Part shown: piece after piece, positions 34,994 to 43,385 of the stretch
Layout of the letters: every line of letters starts with the position of its first letter
Numbering within the stretch: position 1 is the first letter of the stretch
Origin: Geodermatophilus sp. TF02-6
Lineage (GTDB): Bacteria > Actinomycetota > Actinomycetes > Mycobacteriales > Geodermatophilaceae
DNA: 64,000 nt
Direction: 5' to 3'
Assembly: GCF_003319115.1 (NCBI RefSeq)
Contig: NZ_QOHF01000005.1
Span: 159,588-223,587 of the forward strand
Program-made: the position numbers and the translations under genes
The notes under the pieces: generated by a model
Told to the model about the DNA's origin: nothing
The model's input: only the letters and a program-made list of their open reading frames with translations
Database searches by the model: none

Positions 34994-36375
34994 GCGAGGT
35001 CGTCCGGGCCGCCGAGAGCGCGCGCGACCAGCGGCGCGCCGCGGCCGCGCTGCGGGCCGCGGGGCTGCGACCCGGCGACCGGCTGCTGGTCTCGGCCGCC
35101 TCCTCGCCGGCGCTGCTGGCCGTCGTCCTGGGCGCGCTGCGCACCGGCGTCGTCCCGGTCGTCCTCGACCCCGCCCTGCCCGCCGCCGAGCGGGCCGCGC
35201 TGGCCGAGGACGCCGACCCCGCCCTCGACGTCGGCGCCGACCCGGCCCGGCTGCTCGCCGGCAGCGCCCAGGCCGAGCTGGCCGACGTCCCGCTGGGCCG
35301 GCCGATGCACTACACCTCCGGGACGACCGGGCGCCGCAAGGGGGTGTGGTCCGGCGTGCTCGCCGAGGACGACGCCCGGGCGCTGGCCGCCGAGGAGATC
35401 GAGCTGTGGGGCTTCGACCCCGGCGACCGGCACCTGGTGCTCTCCCCGCTGCACCACTCCGCGCCGCTGCGCTTCGCCGTGCACACCCTGCTGGCCGGCG
35501 GGGAGGTGCTGCTGCCCGGCCCGTTCGACGCCGCCCGCGCCGCGGCGGCGATCGGCACGCTGCGGCCCACGACGACGTTCTGCGTGCCCACCCACCTGCA
35601 GCGGCTGCTCGCCTACGGCGGCCGAAGTGGCCACGAAGGCCCCACCGAGGACGGCCGAAGTGGCCACGAAGGCCCCTCGGGTGGCCCCTCGGGCAGAGTC
35701 GACTGGTCCTCGTTCCACCGGCTGGTGCACGCGGGGGCGCCCTGCCCGGAGCCGCTCAAGCGGGCGGTGCTGGCCGCCCTGCCGGAGGGCAGCGTGTGGG
35801 AGTTCTACGGATCCACCGAGGCGCAGTTCACCGTCTGCTCGCCCGACGACTGGCGAGCCCACCCGGGCAGCGTCGGGCGGGCCCGGCCCGGGCGCCGGCT
35901 GGAGACCGACGAGCGCGGCCAGCTGTGGTGCGCCGTCCCGCGCTGGGCCCGGTTCGAGTACTGGCGCGCGCCGGAGAAGACGCGGGCGGCCTGGCGCGGC
36001 GACCTGGTCACCGTGGGCGACCTGGGCCGGGTGGACGCCGACGGCACGGTGTGGCTGGACGGCCGCCGCGAGGACCTGGTGATCTCCGGCGGGGTGAACG
36101 TCTACCCGGCCGAGGTGGAGGCGGTGCTCGACGCGCACCCGGCGGTGGTGGAGAGCGCCGTCGTCGGCGTGCCCGACGAGCAGTGGGGGCAGCGGGTGGT
36201 GGCCGCCTACGTCGGTGACGCCGACCCCGCGGAGCTGGCCGCCTGGGCCCGGGAGCGGCTCTCCCCGGCCAAGCGGCCCAAGAGCCTGCACCCGGTCGGG
36301 GAGCTGCCCCGCACCTCGACGGGCAAGGTGCGCCGGCTGGACCTCCCGGAGACGCTCGGGCTGCTCCGTGGCTGA
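34990..36375 (+). CDS. acyl-CoA synthetase / AMP-dependent ligase
   Basis: 461 residues, short for the family because the N-terminal region is reduced. P-loop YTSGTTGRRKGV near 103-114, A5 motif YGSTEAQ near 275, A7 aspartate in VGDLGRVDADG and catalytic lysine in TSTGKVRR near 446 are all present. It would activate a carboxylic acid as acyl-AMP and transfer it to CoA or another acceptor. A Gly/Ser-rich insert (about 211-235) with two identical 24-nt DNA copies sits between LLAYG and VDWSSFHRL. Coupled to the MBL gene upstream and the GMC oxidoreductase downstream. Confidence 0.87.
   Translation: MSEVVRAAESARDQRRAAAALRAAGLRPGDRLLVSAASSPALLAVVLGALRTGVVPVVLDPALPAAERAALAEDADPALDVGADPARLLAGSAQAELADVPLGRPMHYTSGTTGRRKGVWSGVLAEDDARALAAEEIELWGFDPGDRHLVLSPLHHSAPLRFAVHTLLAGGEVLLPGPFDAARAAAAIGTLRPTTTFCVPTHLQRLLAYGGRSGHEGPTEDGRSGHEGPSGGPSGRVDWSSFHRLVHAGAPCPEPLKRAVLAALPEGSVWEFYGSTEAQFTVCSPDDWRAHPGSVGRARPGRRLETDERGQLWCAVPRWARFEYWRAPEKTRAAWRGDLVTVGDLGRVDADGTVWLDGRREDLVISGGVNVYPAEVEAVLDAHPAVVESAVVGVPDEQWGQRVVAAYVGDADPAELAAWARERLSPAKRPKSLHPVGELPRTSTGKVRRLDLPETLGLLRG
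35620..35676 (+). repeat. duplicated 24-nt unit inside the acyl ligase gene
   Basis: GGCCGAAGTGGCCACGAAGG plus CCCC occurs identically at 35620-35643 and 35653-35676, 33 nt apart, keeping frame as an 11-residue repeat starting GRSGHEGP. The unit has inverted GGCC/TGGCCA symmetry, like a small mobile palindrome. Confidence 0.75.
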
Positions 36376-37963
36376 GGAGTGGGACGTCGTCGTCGTCGGC
36401 GCGGGGACGTCGGGCGCCCCGCTGGCCGCGCGGCTGGCCGACGCCGGGCGCCGGGTGCTGCTGCTCGAGGCCGGCGCCGACCACGCCCGGCCCGCGGACT
36501 TCCCCGAGGTCCTGCGGGACGCCGCCCGGATGGGGGCCGCGGTACCCGGTCACCCGGCGAACTGGGACCTGACCGGGGTGCTCACCGAGGAGGTGACCTT
36601 CCCGGTGCCGCGCGGCCGGGTGGTCGGCGGGTCGAGCGCGCTCAACGGCGGCTACTTCATCCGCGGCACCCGGGCCGACTTCGACGGCTGGGCCGCCGCC
36701 GGCAACGACCTGTGGTCGTACGACGCGGTGCTGCCGGCCCTGGTCCGGCTGGAGGCCGACCGGGAGTACGGCGACCGGCCGGGCCACGGCGCGGACGGCC
36801 CGGTGCCGGTGCGGCGTCCCCGGGGCGGCTCCCCGCTGGTCGACGCCCTCGGCGCGGCCACCGAGGAGCTGGGCTTCCCCGCCGAGCCGGACAAGAACGG
36901 CGACGCGCCGCCCGGCTGGGGGCCGGTCCCGTTCAACGTGGCCGGCGGGGTCCGGGTCAACACCGCCATGGCCTACCTCTCCCCGCGGCGCGGCTGCTCC
37001 CGGCTGACCGTCCGCGGAGGAGCGCACGTGCGCCGGGTGGTGGTCGAGTCCGGCCGCGCGGTGGGTGTGCAGACCGCGGACGGCGTCGTCCGCGCCGCCG
37101 AGGTCGTCCTGGCCGCCGGCGCGGTCGGCTCGCCGCAGCTGCTGCTGCTCTCCGGCATCGGCCCGGCCGACGACCTGCGGGCGCTCGGCGTCGACGTGGT
37201 CGCCGACGTCCCGGGCGTGGGGGCCGACGCCACCGACCACCCCGACGTCTACGTCACCTGGCGGCCGGCCCGCCGGCTGTCCGTGCCGCGGGACGCGCTG
37301 CCGCTGCACAGCGTCCTGAACACCCCGGACGACCTCGAGGTGCTGCCCTGGCTCAAGCCGTTCAGCCGGGTGATGGTGGCCCGCACCGCCGCGGGGGTCG
37401 CCGGCGCGCTGCGCCGGCCCGGCGCCACGCTGCGGGCGCTGCGGGGTGCCTCGCTGCACCGGCTGCTCGACACCGCCCGGCGCCGGGACGACCTGTTCCT
37501 CGGCGTCGCCCTGCAGCGGGAGGACAGCCGGGGTCGGCTGCGGCTGGTGAGCACCGACCCGTCCGTGCAGCCGCGGATCGAGTACCGCTACCTCACCGCG
37601 GAGTCCGACCGGCGGCGGATGCGGGAGGGGGTGCGGCTGGCGGCCGAGCTGCTGCGGACGCCGTCCGTGGCGCCGCTGGTCGCCGAGCGGACCGGCCTGC
37701 CCGACGACGTCCTGGCCTCCGACCGGGAGCTGGACCGGTGGGTCCGCCGCCACCTGGCCACGGCGGTGCACCTGGCCGGCACCGCCCGGATGGGCCCGGA
37801 CGGCGACCCGGGTGCCGTGGTCGACCAGCACCTGCGGGTCCGCGGCGTCCCGGGGTTGCGGGTCGTGGACACCTCGGTCCTGCCCACCGTCCCCTCCCGC
37901 GGGCCGGCGGCGACCGCGGTGGCGGTCGGCGAGCGGGCCGCCGAGCTGATGACCGGCTGCTGA
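36368..37963 (+). CDS. GMC-family FAD oxidoreductase
   Basis: 531 residues from GTG, overlapping the ligase stop by 8 bp. The FAD dinucleotide fold VVVVGAGTSGAPLAARLA is near 7-24, GMC signature one RGRVVGGSSALNGGYFIRG near 82-100, and signature two around GAVGSPQLLLLSGIGP. The catalytic histidine lies in HLATAVHLAGTARMG and the C-terminal VVDTSVLPTVPSRGPAAT is typical. Oxidises an alcohol to an aldehyde or ketone; substrate unknown. A link to mycofactocin is possible for this class but no mycofactocin genes are nearby. Its 3' end meets the PBP gene with a 2-bp gap. Confidence 0.9.
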   Translation: MAEEWDVVVVGAGTSGAPLAARLADAGRRVLLLEAGADHARPADFPEVLRDAARMGAAVPGHPANWDLTGVLTEEVTFPVPRGRVVGGSSALNGGYFIRGTRADFDGWAAAGNDLWSYDAVLPALVRLEADREYGDRPGHGADGPVPVRRPRGGSPLVDALGAATEELGFPAEPDKNGDAPPGWGPVPFNVAGGVRVNTAMAYLSPRRGCSRLTVRGGAHVRRVVVESGRAVGVQTADGVVRAAEVVLAAGAVGSPQLLLLSGIGPADDLRALGVDVVADVPGVGADATDHPDVYVTWRPARRLSVPRDALPLHSVLNTPDDLEVLPWLKPFSRVMVARTAAGVAGALRRPGATLRALRGASLHRLLDTARRRDDLFLGVALQREDSRGRLRLVSTDPSVQPRIEYRYLTAESDRRRMREGVRLAAELLRTPSVAPLVAERTGLPDDVLASDRELDRWVRRHLATAVHLAGTARMGPDGDPGAVVDQHLRVRGVPGLRVVDTSVLPTVPSRGPAATAVAVGERAAELMTGC

Positions 37964-37965
37964 CC

Positions 37966-40011
37966 TCAGGACGGCGGGACCTGCGGGGCCGGGCCGAGCG
38001 GGATCCCCGGGGGTGGGAACGGGGTGGGGGCCTCGGCGGAGAGGACCGGCAGCATCGCGTCGTGCCAGATCTGCGCGCCGCGGCCGCCGCCGAAGCCGCC
38101 GACGTCCTGGTTCCGCTTGGGGTTGAGCACCATGACGCTGGCCGCGTAGCGCGGGGTGTAGCCGACGAAGGCCACCGAGAACCGGTCCTGGCTGGTGCCG
38201 GTCTTGCCGGCGATCTGGTGGCCGGGGACGGCCGCGCGGGTGCCGGTGCCGATGGGCAGCGCGGTGTCGCCGACGAGGATCTGGTTGAGCGTCGTGGCCA
38301 CCTGCGGCGGGACGGCGTCCGGCTGGCAGGACGCGCCGTTGCCCAGCGGGCCGCCGTCGGCGCGGGTCAGCGGCCGCCCGTGGCGGTCGAGCACCTCGAC
38401 CACCGGGACCGGCGCGCAGCGGGTGCCGTTCGCCCCCAGCGTCGAGTAGGCGCTGGCCAGCGCCAGCGGGCTGGTCGCCTCCGGGCCGAGGGTGAACGAG
38501 CCGCGGTTCTGCGCGACGACCTGGTCGGCCACCGGGTCGAGGGAGGTCAGCCCCATCCGCTGCGCCATCCGGACCGGGCCCTCCACGCTGCCCAGCTCGT
38601 CCTCGAGGGCCACGAAGTAGGTGTTGGAGGAGCGGACCAGCGCCTCCTGCATGGTGAGGGTCGGCGGGTAGCTCTCCCCGACGTTGTCGACCACGTAGGG
38701 CGCGGTGCCGTTCCGGTACACCCGGGAGACGTAGGGCTCGCTGGTGGTGATGACGTGCCAGGGCGGGATCCCGCGTTCCAGCGCCGCGGCGGCGACGAAG
38801 ACCTTGTAGGTGGAGCCGGCGCCCTGGCTGGCGGCCACGTTGAGGTTGACCGACTCCTGGGCGGGGTCGGCGGCGTCGAAGCCGTAGCGCCGGTTGACGG
38901 CCATCGCCAGCAGGTTGCCGGTGCCGGGCTCGACGGCGGTGAACATCGCGGCCAGCGGGTCGCCCAGGGGCAGGCTGGCCTGCACCGCGGCCTCGGCGGA
39001 GCGCTGCAGGTCCGCGCGCATCGTCGTCCGGACGGTCAGCCCGCCCTGCTCGAGCCGCTCCCGGCTGATGCCGAGGGTGTCGGTGAGGTAGCGCTGCAGG
39101 AAGTCGCAGAAGAAGCCGGCCAGGCCGGCGCCGACGCAGCCGTTGGGCGGCGCCGGCGCCGGATCGGTCCGCACCGGCTCGGCGGTGGCCTCGGCGAGCT
39201 GCCGATCGGTGACGTGCCCGTGGGCGTGCATCCGCCGCAGCACCACGTCGCGCCGCTGCCGGGCGCGCTCGGGGTCGACCAGCGGGTCGTCGGCGGTCGG
39301 GGTCTGCACCAGGCCGGCCAGCACGGCCGCCTGTGGGAGGGTGAGGTCGCCGGCGTCGACGCCGAAGTAGGTCTGCGCGGCGGTCTGGACGCCGTAGGCG
39401 CCCTCGCCGAAGTACACGAGGTTGAGGTAGCGGGTGAGGATCTCCTCCTTGGAGTGCTCCCGCTCCAGGGCGAGGGCCAGCCGCGCCTCCCGCAGCTTGC
39501 GGGTCAGGCTCTGCTCGGTGGCCGCCTGCCGCTCCTCGGGGGTGGGAGCGCTCTGCAGCAGGGTCTGCTTGACCAACTGCTGGGTGATCGTCGACCCGCC
39601 CTCCTGGACGCCGCCGGAGGCGAGGTTGCGCACCAGCGCCCGCAGCGTGCCCTGGACGTCGAGGCCGTTGTGCTCGTAGAACCGCTCGTCCTCGATGTCG
39701 ACCAGCGCCTGCCGCACCACGTCGGCCATCTGGTCGGCCCGCACCGGCGTCCGGTCGTGCCGGTAGAAGTAGGTGATCACCGACCCGTCGGTGGCGAGGA
39801 CGGCGGTGTTGCCCGGCGGGGTGGCGTCGGTCAGCTCGACCGGCAGCGGGGCGAGCAGCGAGGCCGTGGTGCTGGCGGCCAGGCTGGGTCCGACGACCCA
39901 GGGGGTCAGCAGCGCGGCGAGCAGCGCGCCGGTCAGCGGGAGGACCAGGGCCAGCAACCCGACGGCGCGCCACCGCGGGTCGCGACTGCGTCCGCGAGCC
40001 CTCCGTGCCAT
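37966..40011 (-). CDS. class A penicillin-binding protein (bifunctional transglycosylase/transpeptidase)
   Basis: 681 residues. After one N-terminal membrane anchor (about 15-40) comes the GT51 transglycosylase domain with EDERFYEHNGLD, GGSTITQQLVKQ and YLNLVYFG. The transpeptidase domain carries GSTYK (SxxK active serine), SSNTYF (SxN) and KTGTSQD (KTG). It polymerises and cross-links peptidoglycan outside the membrane. The tail is Pro-rich. GAGG 6 nt before the ATG at 40011 favours this start over one 20 codons upstream. The neighbouring M23 gene gives a loose cell-wall context. Confidence 0.93.
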   Translation of the reverse strand: MARRARGRSRDPRWRAVGLLALVLPLTGALLAALLTPWVVGPSLAASTTASLLAPLPVELTDATPPGNTAVLATDGSVITYFYRHDRTPVRADQMADVVRQALVDIEDERFYEHNGLDVQGTLRALVRNLASGGVQEGGSTITQQLVKQTLLQSAPTPEERQAATEQSLTRKLREARLALALEREHSKEEILTRYLNLVYFGEGAYGVQTAAQTYFGVDAGDLTLPQAAVLAGLVQTPTADDPLVDPERARQRRDVVLRRMHAHGHVTDRQLAEATAEPVRTDPAPAPPNGCVGAGLAGFFCDFLQRYLTDTLGISRERLEQGGLTVRTTMRADLQRSAEAAVQASLPLGDPLAAMFTAVEPGTGNLLAMAVNRRYGFDAADPAQESVNLNVAASQGAGSTYKVFVAAAALERGIPPWHVITTSEPYVSRVYRNGTAPYVVDNVGESYPPTLTMQEALVRSSNTYFVALEDELGSVEGPVRMAQRMGLTSLDPVADQVVAQNRGSFTLGPEATSPLALASAYSTLGANGTRCAPVPVVEVLDRHGRPLTRADGGPLGNGASCQPDAVPPQVATTLNQILVGDTALPIGTGTRAAVPGHQIAGKTGTSQDRFSVAFVGYTPRYAASVMVLNPKRNQDVGGFGGGRGAQIWHDAMLPVLSAEAPTPFPPPGIPLGPAPQVPPS

Positions 40012-40139
40012 GTCGACCTCGCCGCGCCGGACCGCTCCGGGTGAGCGGGTCGGTGCCGTCCGGATCATCACCCACGGCGACGACGGGGACCAGTCGATCG
40101 GTCACGGGGACCGGAGCGTCCCGGCGGCGCGCTGCCCGC

Positions 40140-40334
40140 TCACCGGGTCGTCGGCAGCTCCGAGGTGGGGGTGTGCGTCGGCTCGGACCAGGCGTCGGGG
40201 TGGCGCCGGCCGGTGTCGGCCACCCACCCGGCGCCGCGGCGGGTGGTCGGGCGGGAGCTCAGGGCGACGATGAGGGCGAGCAGGGCGACGAGCCCGACGA
40301 GGACACCGCCGATCACCAAGAGCGTCAGGAGCAT
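40140..40334 (-). CDS. small single-pass membrane protein
   Basis: 64 residues: one hydrophobic segment (about 2-27, LLVIGGVLVGLVALLALIV) then a basic/polar tail ending in Thr- and Pro-rich sequence. No family recognised. It is read in the frame that ends at 40140; the overlapping frame ending at 40102 is Arg/Pro-rich and a shadow. It lies 128 bp upstream of the PBP start on the same strand, so it could be co-transcribed with it. Confidence 0.55.
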   Translation of the reverse strand: MLLTLLVIGGVLVGLVALLALIVALSSRPTTRRGAGWVADTGRRHPDAWSEPTHTPTSELPTTR

Positions 40335-40626
40335 GCACCGAACGTAGGCACCGGACCGGTCCGTGTCACCGGTCGATGTGCACCGACGGGAGCGCCCCCG
40401 TGCACAGCTCCTGCCAGGCCGCACCCCAGGCGTCCCAGGCGTCACACGCGTCACGGGCGGGGTGCGGGAGCGCCGACGACGTCGATCGGAGGACGCCCGT
40501 GCCCGACCTGCCCCGGACGGCGGGACGCGCCGTCGCCGTTCCGCTGGGTGCGCTGGCCCGGTTCGGCGAGCCGGCCCGCGCCGCCGCGCGGCGCGCGGGT
40601 CGTCCCGGGCCGAGGGCCGCGGCCGG

Positions 40627-43212
40627 CTACGGGCCGAGGGCGGCCAGCGCCTCGTCCAGCACCGCCCAGGGGCCGGCCGCGGCGCCGGCCGCCCGCTGCC
40701 GACGGTCCTCCTCGGAGCCCAGCGCCGCCCGGATCGCGTCGCACAACTGCTGGGCCAGGGGGCGCAGCGGCGGCCAGACGGCCACCCGCAGCTCGGTCCG
40801 GGCGGCCTCGGCGGCACCGGACAGCCGCGCCGCCCGGACCGGCTCGCCCCGGGCCAGGCACAGGCCGGCCAGCCCGTCCAGGCAGTAGGCCAGCCCCTCC
40901 AGGTCGTGGACCCGCCGGTGCAGGACGCCGGCCTCGGTGAGCCGGGCGGTCGCCTCGGGCAGGTCGCCGACGAGCAGGGCGTCGAGCCCCAGCTGGTCGC
41001 CGAGCGTGGCAGCGAGCTGGTCGTCGTCGAGCCCGCGGGCCAGGTCGAGGGCCTCGCGGTGGATGCGGGTGGCCTCTGCCACCTCGCCGGCCAGGACCGC
41101 CACCGCGCCGCGGAACAGCTCGGCGAAGGCGACCGACCAGGTGTCGCCGCTGGCGTGCAGGGCCGCCACGGCCGCGTCGAGGGTCGGGGCGAGCTGCGGG
41201 TCGCCCGGGGGCAGCGTCATCGCCAGGCCGTTGAGCCCGTGGCCGAGCAGCCAGCTGTCGTCGCGGGCGCGGGCGTCGGCGACCAGCTGCTCGAGCAGCG
41301 GCACGGCCTCGGCCACGCGGCCCAGGGCCACCCGGCTGGCCGCCCGCGCCCACAGCAGCTGGCCGGCCAGGTCGGGGGGCAGCCGGGCCGCCGAGGGCAG
41401 CCGCGCCGTCCGCTCGGCGAGCTCGGCCAGGTCCGGCAGCAGCCCCCGGGCCCACAGCCAGCGGGAGATCGGGGCGGTCAGCCGGACGGCGAGCTCGGCG
41501 CGGTCGGCGGCCACCGCCCAGCCCAGCGCCGCCTGCAGGTCGGCGGCCTCCGCTTCCAGCCGGGTCAGCCACAGCCGGCGCTCCGGCCCGGACAGCCCGG
41601 CGCCGGCCGCGGCAGCCACCCCGGCCAGGTGCTCGGCCAGCCGCTGCCGGGTGGCCTCCTCCTCGCCGCGCTCGCGCAGCCGCTCGGCGGCGAACGCGCG
41701 GACCAGCTCGAGCATCCGGAACCGCGGCTCGCCGGCGCCGCCGTCGCCGGAGGTGACCAGGCTGTGCGCGACCAGGGAGGAGAGGGTGTCGAGCACGTCG
41801 AGGTCGTCGTCGACGGCGCCGACCGCCTCGGCGGTCTCCAGCGTCCAGCCGCCGGCGCACACCGACAGCCGGGCCAGCAGCCGCCGCTCGGGCTCGCCGA
41901 GCAGGTCGTGGCTCCAGGCGATGGTGTCGCGCAGCGTGCGCTGCCGGTCGGGGGTGTCGACGTCGGCGCCGCGCAGGTCCAGCGCCCGCCCGAGCCGGCG
42001 CAGGAGCACCGCGGGCGGCAGCGTCCGCACCCGCGCGGCGGCCAGCTCCACCGCCAGCGGCAGGCCGTCGAGCCGCCGGACCACCTCGGCGACCGCGACC
42101 GCGTTCGCGTCGGTGACCGCGAACGACGGGTCCGCCCGCTGCGCCCGGGCGGCGAACAGCTCGACGGCGGGCGCGGTCCGGATGCGGTCGAGGCGGGTCT
42201 CGCCGGCGTCCGGGAGGCCGAGCGGGCCCAGCGGCACGTCGTACTCGCCGTGCAGCCCCAGCACCGTCCGGCTGGTGACCAGCAGCTGGGTGTGCGGGCA
42301 GCGGGCCAGCAGCGGGGGAGCCAGCGGCGCGGCGTCCACCACCTGCTCGGCGTTGTCGACCACCAGCAGGGCGCGCAGCCCGGCCAGCCGCTCGGCGACC
42401 AGGTCCAGCAGCGGACGGCGGCCCTCGGCGGTGACCCCGAGCGCGGCGGCGACCGCGACCGGCACCTCGCCGGGGTCGCGCAGCGGGGCCAGGTCGATCC
42501 ACCAGACGGCGTCCCGCTCGCCGACCAGCCGCTCGGCGGCGGCCAGCGCCAGCCGGGTCTTGCCGGTGCCGCCCGGACCGGTCAGCGTCACCAGCCGCAC
42601 CGCGGGGTCGCTGAGCAGGCCGGTGACCTGCGCCCGCTCGGCCTGCCGGTCGACCAGGGGCGTGGCGGGGGTGGGCAGCCAGCCGGCGGACAGGCCGGGT
42701 CGTGGCGGGGCGGGGTCGGCGAAGCGCTCGCTGAGCAGCACCGCGAGGTCGTCGGCCACCAGTTCGCCCAGCTGGGCGGGGTCGTCGAACGGCGTGGTGG
42801 AGGCCCCGCTCTCGGCCTGGATCCGGGCGATCAGGTCGGTCAGCCGCGCGTCCCGCCCGGGTGCGCTGCGGCGCACGTACAGCAGCCGCGGCTTGCCCGC
42901 CGACAGGTCGTACTCGTCCTCGAGCCCGGAGACCGCCATCCCCGGGCCCACCCAGCCGTAGCGCTCGCCGTAGACGCCGACGAACACGTCGCTCTGGGCC
43001 AGGTAGGCGCGGTAGAGGTCGCGCGGCGGGTGCGCGCGGGCGCCGAGCTCGAACAGCACCGGGGTCAGCCGCATGCGGGTCACCGCCCCGCGGACGGCCC
43101 GCCGCTCGGCGGCCAGCTCCTCCATGGTCGAGGAGACGAAGACCCGCAGCCGCTGGTCGGGGGTCGGGATGGGCGGCGGGACGCCGTCGGTCGCCGGTCG
43201 AGGTCCGGCCAC
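40627..43212 (-). CDS. DUF4062-STAND NTPase-TPR protein
   Basis: 861 residues. Residues about 21-115 form a DUF4062 domain (RLRVFVSSTMEELAAERRAV, PRDLYRAYLAQSDVFVGVYG, YGWVGPGM), a TIR/SLOG-like signalling or effector module. An AfsR/NB-ARC-type STAND ATPase follows, with Walker A TGPGGTGKT at 211-219, Walker B LLVVDN at 282-287 and the GLPLAVELAAAR motif near 385. The rest (about 500-861) is helical repeats of TPR type. STAND proteins oligomerise on ligand binding and act in regulation or in immune-type responses. GGAGG 5 nt before the GTG at 43212 fixes the start. It is divergent from 43386, across a region with two inverted repeats. No DNA-binding domain is seen, unlike AfsR. Confidence 0.85.
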   Translation of the reverse strand: MAGPRPATDGVPPPIPTPDQRLRVFVSSTMEELAAERRAVRGAVTRMRLTPVLFELGARAHPPRDLYRAYLAQSDVFVGVYGERYGWVGPGMAVSGLEDEYDLSAGKPRLLYVRRSAPGRDARLTDLIARIQAESGASTTPFDDPAQLGELVADDLAVLLSERFADPAPPRPGLSAGWLPTPATPLVDRQAERAQVTGLLSDPAVRLVTLTGPGGTGKTRLALAAAERLVGERDAVWWIDLAPLRDPGEVPVAVAAALGVTAEGRRPLLDLVAERLAGLRALLVVDNAEQVVDAAPLAPPLLARCPHTQLLVTSRTVLGLHGEYDVPLGPLGLPDAGETRLDRIRTAPAVELFAARAQRADPSFAVTDANAVAVAEVVRRLDGLPLAVELAAARVRTLPPAVLLRRLGRALDLRGADVDTPDRQRTLRDTIAWSHDLLGEPERRLLARLSVCAGGWTLETAEAVGAVDDDLDVLDTLSSLVAHSLVTSGDGGAGEPRFRMLELVRAFAAERLRERGEEEATRQRLAEHLAGVAAAAGAGLSGPERRLWLTRLEAEAADLQAALGWAVAADRAELAVRLTAPISRWLWARGLLPDLAELAERTARLPSAARLPPDLAGQLLWARAASRVALGRVAEAVPLLEQLVADARARDDSWLLGHGLNGLAMTLPPGDPQLAPTLDAAVAALHASGDTWSVAFAELFRGAVAVLAGEVAEATRIHREALDLARGLDDDQLAATLGDQLGLDALLVGDLPEATARLTEAGVLHRRVHDLEGLAYCLDGLAGLCLARGEPVRAARLSGAAEAARTELRVAVWPPLRPLAQQLCDAIRAALGSEEDRRQRAAGAAAGPWAVLDEALAALGP

Positions 43213-43283
43213 GGACACCTCCCCGCCGGGTGCCCACCGTGGCGCTCTCCGGCTGTCGGCTGCCGGGGAGTCTAGGGACGTCG

Positions 43284-43351
43284 CGGTGCCGCCGAAAACC
43301 CGTGACAGCCCTCCGGCACCGGTGGTTCGATTCCTCTCGTCCCAACCACCG
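43284..43351. promoter_or_regulatory. two adjoining inverted repeats in a divergent promoter region
   Basis: CGGTGCCG (43284-43291) pairs with CGGCACCG (43314-43321), and CGGTGGTT (43320-43327) pairs with AACCACCG (43344-43351). They overlap by 2 bp and lie between the STAND gene and the membrane protein gene. They could be operators or an RNA leader. Confidence 0.45.
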
Positions 43352-43385
43352 AGCACGGGGGACCGAGGCGCACCGGAGGTCTGTC

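Noticed and set aside
36368..37963. Assignment of the GMC oxidoreductase as the mycofactocin-associated enzyme MftG
   Set aside because: No mftA-F genes are in the window, so the specific name is not supported.
36008..40105. 1365-residue minus-strand frame covering the GMC gene and PBP
   Set aside because: It is out of frame with the PBP and antisense to the GMC gene; composition is that of a shadow.
40363..43275. Very long plus-strand frame opposite the STAND gene
   Set aside because: Gln/Arg/Gly/Pro-rich shadow with no motifs; the minus-strand frame holds Walker A and B and DUF4062.
43274..43348. tRNA-like segment: GGGACG/CGTCCC acceptor, GGTTCGATTCC T-loop, ACCA end, 75 nt
   Set aside because: The first acceptor pair and one T-stem pair are mismatched and no D-arm or anticodon arm forms; the middle instead folds into CGGTGCCG/CGGCACCG. 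Treated as inverted repeats only.
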